From CAZUTK01 sp964623265 (GTDB lineage: Bacteria; Electryoneota; B3-LCP): a DNA stretch of 15,056 nucleotides. The DNA lies in assembly GCA_964623265.1 (NCBI GenBank), contig CAZUTK010000066.1:1-15056 (forward strand), in the 5' to 3' direction. The notes under the pieces are model-generated. The model was given only the letters and a program-made list of their open reading frames with translations, searched no databases and was not told where the DNA came from. The position numbers and the translations under genes are program-made. Below, piece after piece: positions 1 through 8,027 of the stretch; position 1 is the first letter of the stretch; every line of letters begins with the position of its first letter.

Positions 1-1006
1 GCATCTGGTAGATGCTGCCGGAGACACCCTGCTGGTTGAAGGCGAACATCCCGAGCATCACGAAGCCGAGGTGCGAGACCGAAGAATACGCCACCAGCTT
101 CTTCATATCGGGTTGGACCATCGAGACCAGGGCTCCGTAGATGATGCCGACGATCGCCAGCACCGACACCAGAGGCACGAAGTGCTGTGCTGCGTCGGGG
201 AAGAGCGGGATGGCGAAGCGCAGGAAGCCGTACGTCCCCATCTTCAACAGCACGCCGGCCAAGACGACGGAACCGGCGGTGGGAGCTTCCACGTGAGCGT
301 CGGGCAGCCAGGTGTGGAAGGGGAACATAGGAACCTTGATGGCGAACGCCAGCCCGAAGGCGAGAAAGAGCCAGATCTGCGCGGCGAAGGCGGGTTTCTC
401 CATCCCGTAGATCTGCAGGAGGTCGAAGGTGCGCAATCCGGTGATGGGGTCGGCGCTGTGGAAGTAGATCCAGAGGATGGCGACCAGCATCAACAGGGAA
501 CCGACCATCGTGTAGAGGAAGAACTTCACGGCGGCATAGATGCGCCGCGGTCCTCCCCACACCCCGATCAGGAGATACATCGGGACCAGCATCACTTCCC
601 AGAAGACGTAGAAGAGCACGAGATCCAGAGCGCAGAAGACGCCGAGGATGCCGGTTTGCAGAAAGAGGAAGCTGAAGTGATACTCCTTGACCCGCTTCTG
701 GATCGGCGCCCAGGAGGCGAGGATGCAGAGGGGTCCCAGGAAGGCGGTCAGCACGACCAGCCAGAAGCTGATGCCGTCCACGCCGACGTGGTAGCTGGAT
801 CCGATGCCGGGGATCCAGGAGCGCTTCTCCACGAACTGCGGCGCCGCCGTGTAGGGGTCGAAGCCGAAATAGAGGACCAGACAGAGGGCGAAATCCAGCA
901 GTGTCGCCAGGAGCGCCGTCGCGCGGATCCAGCCGCTTTTTTCTTTCGGCAGGAGGAGGATGAATCCCGCCGCCGCCAAAGGGATGAAGATGATCCAGCT
1001 TAGCAT
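1..1006 (-). CDS. nuoM: NADH-quinone oxidoreductase subunit M (NuoM), N-terminal 335 residues, cut by window edge
   Basis: NuoM is one of the three antiporter-like membrane subunits of complex I, which couple NADH:quinone electron transfer to proton pumping. The frame opens with ATG at 1006-1004 (MLSWIIFIPLAAAGF) and stays open to the left edge. Hydrophobic helices run throughout. Family hallmarks are FYVFWEVMLVPMYLLIG, which carries the conserved Glu of TM5, then AFAIKVPMFPFHTWLPDAHV with its conserved Lys, APTAGSVVLAGVLLKMGTYG, and KKLVAYSSVSHLGFVMLG with the second Lys. NuoM is usually about 490-520 residues, so roughly the last third lies outside the window. It is the last gene of the visible nuoJ-K-L-x-M series and nuoN probably follows beyond the edge. 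The next gene upstream is the small membrane protein at 1112-1375, 105 bp away. Confidence 0.97.
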   Translation of the reverse strand, partial: MLSWIIFIPLAAAGFILLLPKEKSGWIRATALLATLLDFALCLVLYFGFDPYTAAPQFVEKRSWIPGIGSSYHVGVDGISFWLVVLTAFLGPLCILASWAPIQKRVKEYHFSFLFLQTGILGVFCALDLVLFYVFWEVMLVPMYLLIGVWGGPRRIYAAVKFFLYTMVGSLLMLVAILWIYFHSADPITGLRTFDLLQIYGMEKPAFAAQIWLFLAFGLAFAIKVPMFPFHTWLPDAHVEAPTAGSVVLAGVLLKMGTYGFLRFAIPLFPDAAQHFVPLVSVLAIVGIIYGALVSMVQPDMKKLVAYSSVSHLGFVMLGMFAFNQQGVSGSIYQM

Positions 1007-1111
1007 GGAAGAGTTTGTTGTTGGTTGATTATCGGAAAAAGCATGATCAACAGTCTAATCAATCGCTCGTCGGGTTCGTCGTCAAGAAACCACTTCGTGG
1101 AAGCATCCGTC

Positions 1112-1375
1112 CTACGGGCTTTTCCGCCGCATCGCGCGCAATTTTCCCCCCAGGTATTGTCCGGCGAAAAAGGCGCTCATCCAGATCGGCAGCAGGGACA
1201 GCCTCCAGCCCAGATGGACGAGCAGGCGCAACCCGACGGCGAACGGGATCGGGATGTGCACCGCCAGAAACCACGCCGCAGAGAACTTCCGCACCCCCGC
1301 CCGCCAGCAACCGAAGGGGACGTTGACCAGCAGAATCGAGCCGGCGACCGCGCCAATGGTGAGGGTATAAGACAT
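1112..1375 (-). CDS. Small membrane protein between nuoL and nuoM, function unknown (87 aa)
   Basis: The 87-residue frame starts at ATG 1375-1373 and stops with TAG at 1114-1112. It lies 48 bp downstream of nuoL and 105 bp upstream of nuoM on the same strand, so it is very likely cotranscribed with them. The protein has an N-terminal hydrophobic helix (MSYTLTIGAVAGSILLVNVP), the motif NVPFGCWRAGVRKFS, a second hydrophobic stretch around FLAVHIPIPFAVGLRLLVH, a third around LSLLPIWMSAFFAGQYLGG, and a basic tail (KLRAMRRKSP). That makes about three membrane segments. The NxPFGxWRA pattern resembles small uncharacterised membrane proteins I associate loosely with some bacterial genomes, but I cannot name a family. 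It is not a standard complex I subunit. Its position suggests an accessory or assembly role, which is inference only. No strong ribosome binding site is visible. Confidence 0.75.
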   Translation of the reverse strand: MSYTLTIGAVAGSILLVNVPFGCWRAGVRKFSAAWFLAVHIPIPFAVGLRLLVHLGWRLSLLPIWMSAFFAGQYLGGKLRAMRRKSP

Positions 1376-1423
1376 ATCCGCTGTTGCTGTACTGTCTACT
1401 GATGTCCGCCGATCCGATCCTTC

Positions 1424-3433
<2,010 letters not shown>

Positions 3434-3484
3434 CGGTTCAGATTATCCAGTTCAAGATACGGCGGATTAAAAGCTTATCAACAC

Positions 3485-3527
3485 CGTCGGATTCGCCGGA
3501 AAGCGGCCGCTTTTCGGGAGAATCCGA
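3485..3527. repeat. 43-bp palindromic REP/MITE-like repeat, copy 1
   Basis: This imperfect palindrome has outer arms CGGATTC and GAATCCG around an inner palindromic core AAAGCGGCCGCTTT. It matches copy 2 (4293-4335) at 39 of 43 positions in the same orientation. It lies between the end of the nucleotidyltransferase gene and the start of nuoL. A long hairpin could form in the nuo transcript. No coding function is seen. Confidence 0.85.
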
Positions 3528-3535
3528 TCCGCACT

Positions 3536-3970
3536 TTATTTGTTCGCTCGTTTCCCGCGTTTCGCGCGATCCCGGGCGCGGCGCAAGATGATCGCATCGG
3601 CCTGATCCTGCGCTCTGCCGGTGGCTTCCTTCGCCCGGATCAGATCCTCGAGACCAAGGTAATGCGCGGATACGGAGCCGAACAGCGCATCCACGCGATT
3701 CCTCCAAGCATTCCTGAATCCGGTCAAACCGGGGATCCCGCTTTGAAGGTCTATCCGGACGGGAGCCACGCCCAACTGAATCACCCATTCCGGCGATAAG
3801 AAATCATCCTCGGTGCAACCAAGATCGGCGCCGCCGAAGAAATCCCGCAGCGCCGCCAGCGTTTTGCGGGCGTTCATAGGAGTCGGTTCCAGCAGGATGT
3901 CAAGATCCTTGGTCGCGCGAGGACGGGCGTGAAACGCGAGAGCGTGCGCTCCGATCACCAGATACCGCAC
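3536..3970 (-). CDS. AbiEii/MNT-like nucleotidyltransferase (putative toxin-antitoxin component)
   Basis: This small nucleotidyltransferase has a polymerase-beta-like fold. Numbered from a GTG at 3970, it shows YLVIGAHALAFHARPR, then KDLDILL with the paired metal-binding Asp22 and Asp24, and VRIDLQSGI with a third carboxylate at Asp74. A helical tail ELIRAKEATGRAQDQAD-like (here LEDLIRAKEATGRAQDQAD) follows. This is the layout of AbiEii-type or minimal nucleotidyltransferases, many of which are toxin or antitoxin components that nucleotidylate RNA or a partner. The frame is open 22 codons further upstream, to a TGA at 4037-4039. That extension reads VYRDYEEFIAALNAHGV, which looks like the genuine N-terminal helix of the family, yet it has no ATG, GTG or TTG. 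Either the gene uses the internal GTG or a small indel has removed its start. A small partner ORF precedes it. The substrate is unknown. Confidence 0.7.
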   Translation of the reverse strand: MRYLVIGAHALAFHARPRATKDLDILLEPTPMNARKTLAALRDFFGGADLGCTEDDFLSPEWVIQLGVAPVRIDLQSGIPGLTGFRNAWRNRVDALFGSVSAHYLGLEDLIRAKEATGRAQDQADAIILRRARDRAKRGKRANK

Positions 3971-4199
3971 TCCATGGGCATTTAATGCGGCGATGAACTC
4001 TTCGTAGTCGCGGTAAACGAGTAATTCCTTTCGCTTTCAGAGAACTAAGGAGAGCTTCCGCTACGGCTTCCACCCGCTGTTCGGGGGTGAGCTCTTCGTA
4101 CCAGAAGCGGAAATCCTCCGCATCAGACGCCTCCCGACGGACTTTCCGGATCGTCCAAGTTCTTCCGGAAGCGTCCGTGATCTTTTGCATTCTGGGCAT
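3900..4199 (-). CDS. Small partner protein of the nucleotidyltransferase (99 aa), 3' part doubtful
   Basis: The frame opens at ATG 4199-4197 (a second in-frame ATG is at 4190-4188) and runs to a stop at 3900. It overlaps the nucleotidyltransferase by at least 71 bp. The first 57 or so residues look like a real small protein: KITDASGRTWTIRKVRRE, an acidic patch SDAEDFRFWYEELTPEQR, then a helix VEAVAEALLSSLKAKG. Small ORFs with a phrase like LTPEQR or TPEERV often sit directly upstream of AbiEii-like nucleotidyltransferases and may be their partner or antitoxin. That link is family-level recollection. The last 24 or more residues are read from the nucleotidyltransferase in another frame, so either this is a true overlap or an original stop was lost through a frameshift near 4025-4040. 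A biochemical role cannot be assigned. Confidence 0.5.
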   Translation of the reverse strand: MPRMQKITDASGRTWTIRKVRREASDAEDFRFWYEELTPEQRVEAVAEALLSSLKAKGITRLPRLRRVHRRIKCPWSAVSGDRSARSRVSRPSSRDQGS

Positions 4200-4292
4200 A
4201 CTTCTACTTTACCGTGTAACCCCGTGCGGCGGAAATTCGTTTCGGCTTCCAATCGCACCCGCAAAGGCGAAGAGCCGGTGAAAGATCCAGAG

Positions 4293-4335
4293 CGTCGGAT
4301 TCGTCAAAAAGCGGCCGATTTTCGGGAGAATCCGA
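4293..4335. repeat. 43-bp palindromic REP/MITE-like repeat, copy 2
   Basis: This is the second copy of the palindrome at 3485-3527, in the same orientation, with four substitutions: three in the left arm and one in the core. It ends 23 bp before the last codon of nuoK, i.e. just downstream of nuoK in the sense of transcription. The two copies enclose exactly the nucleotidyltransferase and its partner. Confidence 0.85.
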
Positions 4336-4358
4336 CCTGCGGCGCAAGTTCAGAGCGG

Positions 4359-4664
4359 TCACCATTTCAGCAAATTCACCTGATCCACATCCACCGTCTG
4401 CTTGTGGCGGAAGAGCGCCACGATGATCGCTAGACCCACCGCCACCTCCGCCGCGGCGACCGCGATGATGAAGACGACGAAAATCTGTCCGCCGATGTCC
4501 CCCCAATGGCGGGCGAAGGCGACGAACGCCAGATTAACGGCGTTCATCATCAATTCGATGGAGGCGAAGATGATGATTATGTTCTTGCGGGTTAAGACGC
4601 CGGCGACGCCGATGCCGAAGAGCACCGCCGACAGAATCAAATAGTGGTTCAGGGAGACGGTCAT
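4359..4664 (-). CDS. nuoK: NADH-quinone oxidoreductase subunit K (NuoK)
   Basis: NuoK is a small three-helix membrane subunit of complex I that helps form the proton path next to NuoJ. The 101-residue frame has the usual length. It opens MTVSLNHYLILSAVLFGIG, with TM1 followed by TRKNIIIIFASIELMMNAVN, which carries the conserved Glu37. FVVFIIAVAAAEVAVGLAI then carries the second conserved Glu73; these correspond to E36 and E72 of Escherichia coli NuoK. The tail HKQTVDVDQVNLLKW also fits the family. It lies 85 bp downstream of nuoJ. The next nuo gene, nuoL, is displaced by the 925-bp insert, although nuoK and nuoL are usually adjacent. Confidence 0.97.
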   Translation of the reverse strand: MTVSLNHYLILSAVLFGIGVAGVLTRKNIIIIFASIELMMNAVNLAFVAFARHWGDIGGQIFVVFIIAVAAAEVAVGLAIIVALFRHKQTVDVDQVNLLKW

Positions 4665-4703
4665 ACGCTGGATCTACGATGTTTCACAAAGGTTTGACAA
4701 AAA

Positions 4704-4720
4704 GTTTCCCGCTTCGGGAT
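4704..4720 (-). terminator. Short hairpin followed by T-run between nuoJ and nuoK (possible attenuator)
   Basis: In the nuoJ-nuoK gap the minus strand reads TCCCG-AAG-CGGGA (4706-4718), followed shortly by a CTTTTTG run. A five-pair stem is short for a terminator, so at most this would be a partial attenuator or a processing site in the nuo transcript. Confidence 0.25.
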
Positions 4721-4749
4721 ATTTCCGGTTATGAGCGAAGTTAGTTAAT

Positions 4750-5250
4750 CTACAGCTTCTTTTTCGAAATCACGATGGCGCCGATGATGCCCGCCAGCAA
4801 GAGAAAGCCGGCAATCTCCACCGGCAGAAGATAGACGGTGAAGAGACGGTATCCGATCTGCTCCACGGATCCGAAGCCGGCGGAAGGGCTGCGCAGGAAC
4901 CCGGAATCGGCGGGCAGCGCCACGGAACGCACCAGCGCGGCGGCGCTGATCAGAAAGAGCCCGGCGGCGGCGACGCCCAGGATCTTCCCGCGAAGTGCGC
5001 CCGATTCTTCAAAGTGCCGGAGATTCAAGAGCATAATGACGAAGAGGAAGAGCACCATCACGGCGCCGGTGTAAACGATCACCTGAATCGCCGCGATAAA
5101 AGGCGCGCTAAGCAGCACGAACAGAGCCGCCAGACAGAAAAAGGTCAACGCCAGGAAGAGCACCGATGAGACGGGGTTCTTCTGCAGGATGACCATCAAC
5201 GCCGAGAAGACGGAAGCCGCGGCGAAGAGGATGAAAAACAGGGATTCCAT
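4750..5250 (-). CDS. nuoJ: NADH-quinone oxidoreductase subunit J (NuoJ)
   Basis: NuoJ is a five-helix membrane subunit of complex I lying beside NuoK and NuoH. I choose ATG 5250-5248 (MESLFFILFAAASVFSALMV), which gives 166 residues, the family norm. A longer frame reaching 5346 adds a basic, arginine-rich lead unlike any NuoJ. The conserved stretch VIVYTGAVMVLFLFVIMLLN, the TM3 signature of the family, is present, and further helices follow at KILGVAAAGLFLISAAALV and VEIAGFLLLAGIIGAIV. The gene is the promoter-proximal member of the visible nuo cluster. Upstream there is only a divergent intergenic region and a sigma factor gene, so nuoA-I must be elsewhere. Confidence 0.95.
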   Translation of the reverse strand: MESLFFILFAAASVFSALMVILQKNPVSSVLFLALTFFCLAALFVLLSAPFIAAIQVIVYTGAVMVLFLFVIMLLNLRHFEESGALRGKILGVAAAGLFLISAAALVRSVALPADSGFLRSPSAGFGSVEQIGYRLFTVYLLPVEIAGFLLLAGIIGAIVISKKKL

Positions 5251-5279
5251 AAAGGGTCGGTTGCCTTTCGATGTCGCAG

Positions 5280-5316
5280 GCCGACGCGCGCCGCATAAAT
5301 CGCCGACGCGCGCCGC
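5280..5316. repeat. Two 15-bp direct repeats in the nuoJ leader
   Basis: GCCGACGCGCGCCGC occurs twice without mismatch, at 5280-5294 and 5302-5316, with a period of 22 bp. The pair lies between the predicted nuoJ promoter and the nuoJ start, so it would be in the 5' untranslated RNA. Two helical turns of spacing would suit a DNA-binding protein, but no regulator can be named. Confidence 0.7.
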
Positions 5317-5345
5317 CTCTGGATGGTTGCAGTCAGATGACAGCA

Positions 5346-5374
5346 AAAATACACAATTCGATCCAGTAAATCAA
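5346..5374 (-). promoter_or_regulatory. Candidate sigma-70-type promoter for the nuo cluster
   Basis: On the minus strand TTGATT (5374-5369) and TATTTT (5351-5346) are separated by 17 bp. The predicted start would give a leader of about 90 nt before nuoJ. The -10 match is moderate. Confidence 0.4.
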
Positions 5375-5451
5375 TCACTTTATATCCTTTTTTTCTCAAA
5401 TTCCGGGGCGATCAGGCGTCCTGCAACCGCCGCTTCAGGGTGTCAACGAAT

Positions 5452-5484
5452 CGCAGGGAAATGACGAACCAATCGCACCCTGCG
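5452..5484. promoter_or_regulatory. Inverted repeat upstream of the sigma operon promoter
   Basis: CGCAGGG at 5452-5458 and CCCTGCG at 5478-5484 form a perfect 7-bp inverted repeat around a 19-bp centre. It lies about 30 bp upstream of the -35 box, a position that would suit an activator or upstream operator. It could equally be chance. Confidence 0.25.
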
Positions 5485-5512
5485 TATGATTTTGAAAGAG
5501 CAGGAAATTCGC

Positions 5513-5541
5513 TTGACTCCGTGCAGGCTGTGCCGTATATT
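5513..5541 (+). promoter_or_regulatory. Sigma-70-type promoter of the sigma/anti-sigma operon
   Basis: TTGACT (5513-5518) and TATATT (5536-5541) are separated by exactly 17 bp, close to the housekeeping consensus. The predicted start near 5548 leaves a leader of about 60 nt before the sigma gene. The -10 context GTATATTAC is shared with the purN promoter. Confidence 0.7.
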
Positions 5542-5606
5542 ACCCCCAAGCCTGAATGAGGTGAGGAGGAAGGCGCCGCGATCCGCCTCGAAAGAAACGC
5601 ATTTCC

Positions 5607-6239
5607 ATGAAAGACAATCCGGAAATCTTCGAACAGGAAGGCGAAGAGCAGGTCAAGGAACTGATTCTGCGCTCGCAGAACGGCGATCAGGAGGCGTTCC
5701 GCGAGCTGGTGGATCTCTACCGCACGCGGGTCGCGTCCATCGCCTACGGACTGGTGGGCAATTTTGAAGACGCCCGAGACATCGCTCAGGAGGTCTTCAT
5801 CAAAGTGTACCGCGCCCTGGACCGCTTCGACATCAACAAGAAGTTCTTCACCTGGCTGTATCGGCTTTCCATCAACGCTTCGATTGATTTCCTGCGCGCC
5901 AACAAGAAGAGAGCCTTTCATGAATCCATTGACTCAGAGCAGAACTTCGCGCAGTATTCCGATAAAACCGTCGAGAGCAACCTGGAACATTATATGGAGA
6001 ATCGGGAGCGGCGCGAGATCTTCCAGAGCATCGTGGACGAGTTGAATCCGAAGCAGAAGATGGCGTTCCTGCTCTGCGACCTGCAGGGATTATCTTCCTC
6101 GGAAGCGGCGGAGATCATTGACTGCCCGCAGGTCACGCTGCGCTGGTATCTGCACGAAGCCCGCAAGAAGATCCGCGCGGCGGTGCAGACGAGGTATCCG
6201 GAATACTTCATTTCGGGCAAGAAGAGTCGCAAGAAATAA
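5607..6239 (+). CDS. ECF (sigma-70 family, RpoE-like) RNA polymerase sigma factor
   Basis: This alternative sigma factor directs RNA polymerase to stress-type promoters. The 210-residue protein has region 2 at roughly residues 28-100 (GDQEAFRELVDLYRTRV, then DARDIAQEVFIKVYRALDRF, then FFTWLYRLSINASIDFLR). Region 4 lies at about 140-195 (LNPKQKMAFLLCDLQGLSSSEAAE followed by a helix-turn-helix reading CPQVTLRWYLHEARKKI). There is no region 3, as expected for ECF factors. A lysine-rich tail ends the protein. I use ATG 5607 because an in-frame TGA lies shortly upstream; the ribosome binding site is weak (GAAAG). The next gene encodes a zinc-type anti-sigma factor, the usual arrangement. The upstream promoter looks like a housekeeping promoter rather than a classical ECF one, so basal expression with release from the anti-sigma factor is likely. 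Confidence 0.95.
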   Translation: MKDNPEIFEQEGEEQVKELILRSQNGDQEAFRELVDLYRTRVASIAYGLVGNFEDARDIAQEVFIKVYRALDRFDINKKFFTWLYRLSINASIDFLRANKKRAFHESIDSEQNFAQYSDKTVESNLEHYMENRERREIFQSIVDELNPKQKMAFLLCDLQGLSSSEAAEIIDCPQVTLRWYLHEARKKIRAAVQTRYPEYFISGKKSRKK

Positions 6240-6323
6240 ACGGAAGGCGTGATCGCAGGAGAGAAACGACAAACTCAATATTGTGGTGAGATTCACGAAA
6301 GGGCGCTGCATATATATTTTGAT

Positions 6324-6887
6324 ATGGACTGCACGAAAATCATAAAAAAACTCCCGGACTACCGTCTCGGCAGAGGAAAACTTTCCCAACGTCGCGCGAT
6401 CGAAGCGCATTTGCAGAACTGCGCTGCTTGCCAAGAAGAACTGCGGATCTGGGAGAACTTCTGCGCTTTCAGCGCGCAGCAGCTTCGCATTCCGGAGACA
6501 CTGGATTGGACGCCTCTGCAGCGGGCTCTGGAAGCGGAACTGCGGCGCCTTCCCGGCGCGCGGACTGCGGCATCGAAACAGCGGAAGAGTTTCCGCGCCC
6601 GAAGGCTGCAACCCGCGATCCCGCGGCGATTCGCTTACCCCCTACTCATCGCCGGTGCTGCGGTGATGGTGATTCTGGGGCTTGGGTCAGGGCGGTTCCA
6701 GCAAACGCATCCCGCGCTGAAGCACAAGCTGATTCTGGGGTCTGAGTTCGTCGCTCAGGAGTCGGATGGCAGACTCGTGTACCGCGAGGCTCGGGCCACG
6801 CAGATTTATCATCAAGATGCCTGCAGATTTGTTCTGGCTCAAGACAACCTCCCCAACTGGCAGGATATTCCCGATCAAACCGAATAG
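6324..6887 (+). CDS. Membrane-anchored zinc-finger (ZAS-type) anti-sigma factor
   Basis: The protein probably binds and holds the sigma factor encoded just upstream. Starting at ATG 6324 it has 187 residues. The N-terminal domain carries Cys3 and the signature His29-x3-Cys33-x2-Cys36 (EAHLQNCAACQEEL), which defines zinc-associated anti-sigma domains. A basic linker leads to one membrane helix at about 103-121 (YPLLIAGAAVMVILGLG), followed by a periplasmic segment of about 65 residues. The frame is open back to a GTG at 6249, but the MDCTKIIKKLPDY start matches the family start (M-x-C) and I prefer it. No strong ribosome binding site precedes either start. The downstream neighbour, an HtrA-like lipoprotein, may act on or sense the periplasmic part, by analogy with DegS and RseA. 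That analogy is inference. Confidence 0.9.
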   Translation: MDCTKIIKKLPDYRLGRGKLSQRRAIEAHLQNCAACQEELRIWENFCAFSAQQLRIPETLDWTPLQRALEAELRRLPGARTAASKQRKSFRARRLQPAIPRRFAYPLLIAGAAVMVILGLGSGRFQQTHPALKHKLILGSEFVAQESDGRLVYREARATQIYHQDACRFVLAQDNLPNWQDIPDQTE

Positions 6888-6908
6888 ATTCAATCGTCTA
6901 ATTGCACC

Positions 6909-8006
6909 ATGAATCGCACCAAGCTTGCCCGATTCCGCCGGACATCGAGACTTTCGATCTCCGTTCCACCGATCCTGATCTGCATTTTGATTCTCCTCGG
7001 CTGCCGATCGAAATCACAACAGAAGAACGAGCTTTTCGAGATGGAGAATACCATCATCTCCCTGCTGCAAGATGCGGAGAATTCCGTCGTCGTGGTGGAA
7101 GCGTACCTGCGCCGCCCCGCCTCCGAGACGGCTTCCGGGCTTTCAGCGGATAGGCGGATCGGTTCCGGCTTCGTGTACCGCCGCGACGGCTACATCGTCT
7201 GCACGGAGAGCCTCCTCGAAGACTGCGACAGCCTGGCGGTGATCAACCAGGACGGCGAACGTTTTCCCGCTCGGGTGGTCGGCAGCGATTTTGAGACCAA
7301 TCTTGCCGTACTGAAGGCGGCGGAAGGCGCCTGGCAGGCGCTCGAATTAGACCCGCACGAACCCGAGACGGGTCAGATCGGCATCGCCGTGGGAAACACC
7401 TACTACTCTCAGGGGATCGCCGCCGGCTGGGGGCTCATCAATCACACCCGCATTTGCGGGGACGCGATGTTCGAACGAAATCTTCTGGCGGTGCGCATCA
7501 ACTGGACGGAGGTGCACAGCGGGACGCCGGTGATCGGATCCGCCGGGAAGCTGATCGGCATCACCGAGGGGAAGCTTGCCAACGGGCATTCCATTTGGAC
7601 GGTGATTCCTGCGGGGATCATCGAACCCGCAGCGCAACGCTTGATCGCAGAAGGCAGAATCGTGCGGGGCTGGGCGGGCGTCGTCTCCGACTCGGAATGC
7701 GGCGATGCGTCGCTGCGGGAACTCAAGGCGAAGAATAAAGGGAAAGGAGCCGTCGTCACGTCCGTCGTCGCCGGCGGTCCGGCGGAAAAAGCCGGCGTCC
7801 GGGCGGGGGATATCATCCTCACTGTAAACGGGGATGCTATTTCAGGGGAGTGTGATTTCCGCAGGATGGTGACGCGTCTGTCTCCAGGCAGTCGGATCAC
7901 TCTCGGCGTGCTGCGCGGAAGCGAAACCTTAAGCATCGAGGTCGTGCTCGCCTCCATCCCTGCGGATCCGGGGCGACTGCGCCGAGCCGTCAGCCGTTCC
8001 GCCTGA
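6909..8006 (+). CDS. HtrA/DegS-like trypsin-fold lipoprotein with PDZ domain, catalytic triad apparently degenerate
   Basis: The 365-residue protein starts 21 bp after the anti-sigma gene. A basic lead and hydrophobic stretch end in ILILLGC, a plausible lipobox with Cys32. The trypsin-like domain (about 50-245) has GSGFVYRRDGYIV, GSDFETNLAVLKA and VHSGTPVIGSAGKLIGI. Aligned by eye with HtrA proteases (TNNHVV, DIALI, GNSGG), the His position reads Ser101 (CTESLL). The Asp position reads Asn131 (NLAVL). The nucleophile Ser204 is retained, but within HSGT rather than NSGG. A PDZ domain follows at about 250-350 (GWAGVV, then GPAEKAGVRAGDIILTVNG, then RMVTRLSPGSRITLGVLRG). The likely location is the periplasmic face of a lipid-anchored membrane. 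It is probably a binding or sensing protein rather than an active protease; this rests on a hand alignment. Confidence 0.88.
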   Translation: MNRTKLARFRRTSRLSISVPPILICILILLGCRSKSQQKNELFEMENTIISLLQDAENSVVVVEAYLRRPASETASGLSADRRIGSGFVYRRDGYIVCTESLLEDCDSLAVINQDGERFPARVVGSDFETNLAVLKAAEGAWQALELDPHEPETGQIGIAVGNTYYSQGIAAGWGLINHTRICGDAMFERNLLAVRINWTEVHSGTPVIGSAGKLIGITEGKLANGHSIWTVIPAGIIEPAAQRLIAEGRIVRGWAGVVSDSECGDASLRELKAKNKGKGAVVTSVVAGGPAEKAGVRAGDIILTVNGDAISGECDFRRMVTRLSPGSRITLGVLRGSETLSIEVVLASIPADPGRLRRAVSRSA

Positions 8007-8027
8007 TGGCAGAAAGATGGGAATCCA

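Larger units (their letters stand above)
5251..5606. other. Divergent intergenic region between nuoJ and the sigma factor gene
   Basis: These 356 bp hold no convincing gene. Present are a 15-bp direct repeat (5280-5294 and 5302-5316), a possible nuoJ promoter on the minus strand (5346-5374), an inverted repeat CGCAGGG/CCCTGCG (5452-5458 and 5478-5484) and a strong plus-strand promoter (5513-5541). A 32-codon ORF from ATG 5461 is probably fortuitous because it overlaps that promoter. Confidence 0.8.

Noticed and set aside
71..1003. Long plus-strand open frame across nuoM
   Set aside because: It is the complement of an unmistakable nuoM frame; its product is rich in charged, low-complexity sequence and has no recognisable motif.
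1025..1100. Inverted repeat TTGATTA/TAATCAA and a small hairpin CCAC-TTC-GTGG between nuoM and the small membrane gene
   Set aside because: The arms are short and separated by a long loop, or have only four pairs without a proper T-run, so neither supports a terminator or operator call.
4694..4723. Plus-strand TTGACA with an 18-bp spacer to GATATT in the nuoJ-nuoK gap
   Set aside because: It would drive only antisense RNA through nuoJ, with no gene behind it. A chance match is likely in this small AT-richer gap.
5461..5559. 32-codon ORF beginning at ATG 5461
   Set aside because: It spans the sigma operon promoter, has no ribosome binding site and shows no recognisable sequence.
5412..5921. 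Minus-strand open frame overlapping the sigma factor gene
   Set aside because: It is the antisense shadow of the sigma gene, extending into intergenic DNA.
6249..6323. Upstream extension of the anti-sigma gene to GTG 6249
   Set aside because: The ribosome-binding-like GGAAGG would be too close to the start, and the extension adds 25 residues not seen before the usual M-x-C start of this domain.
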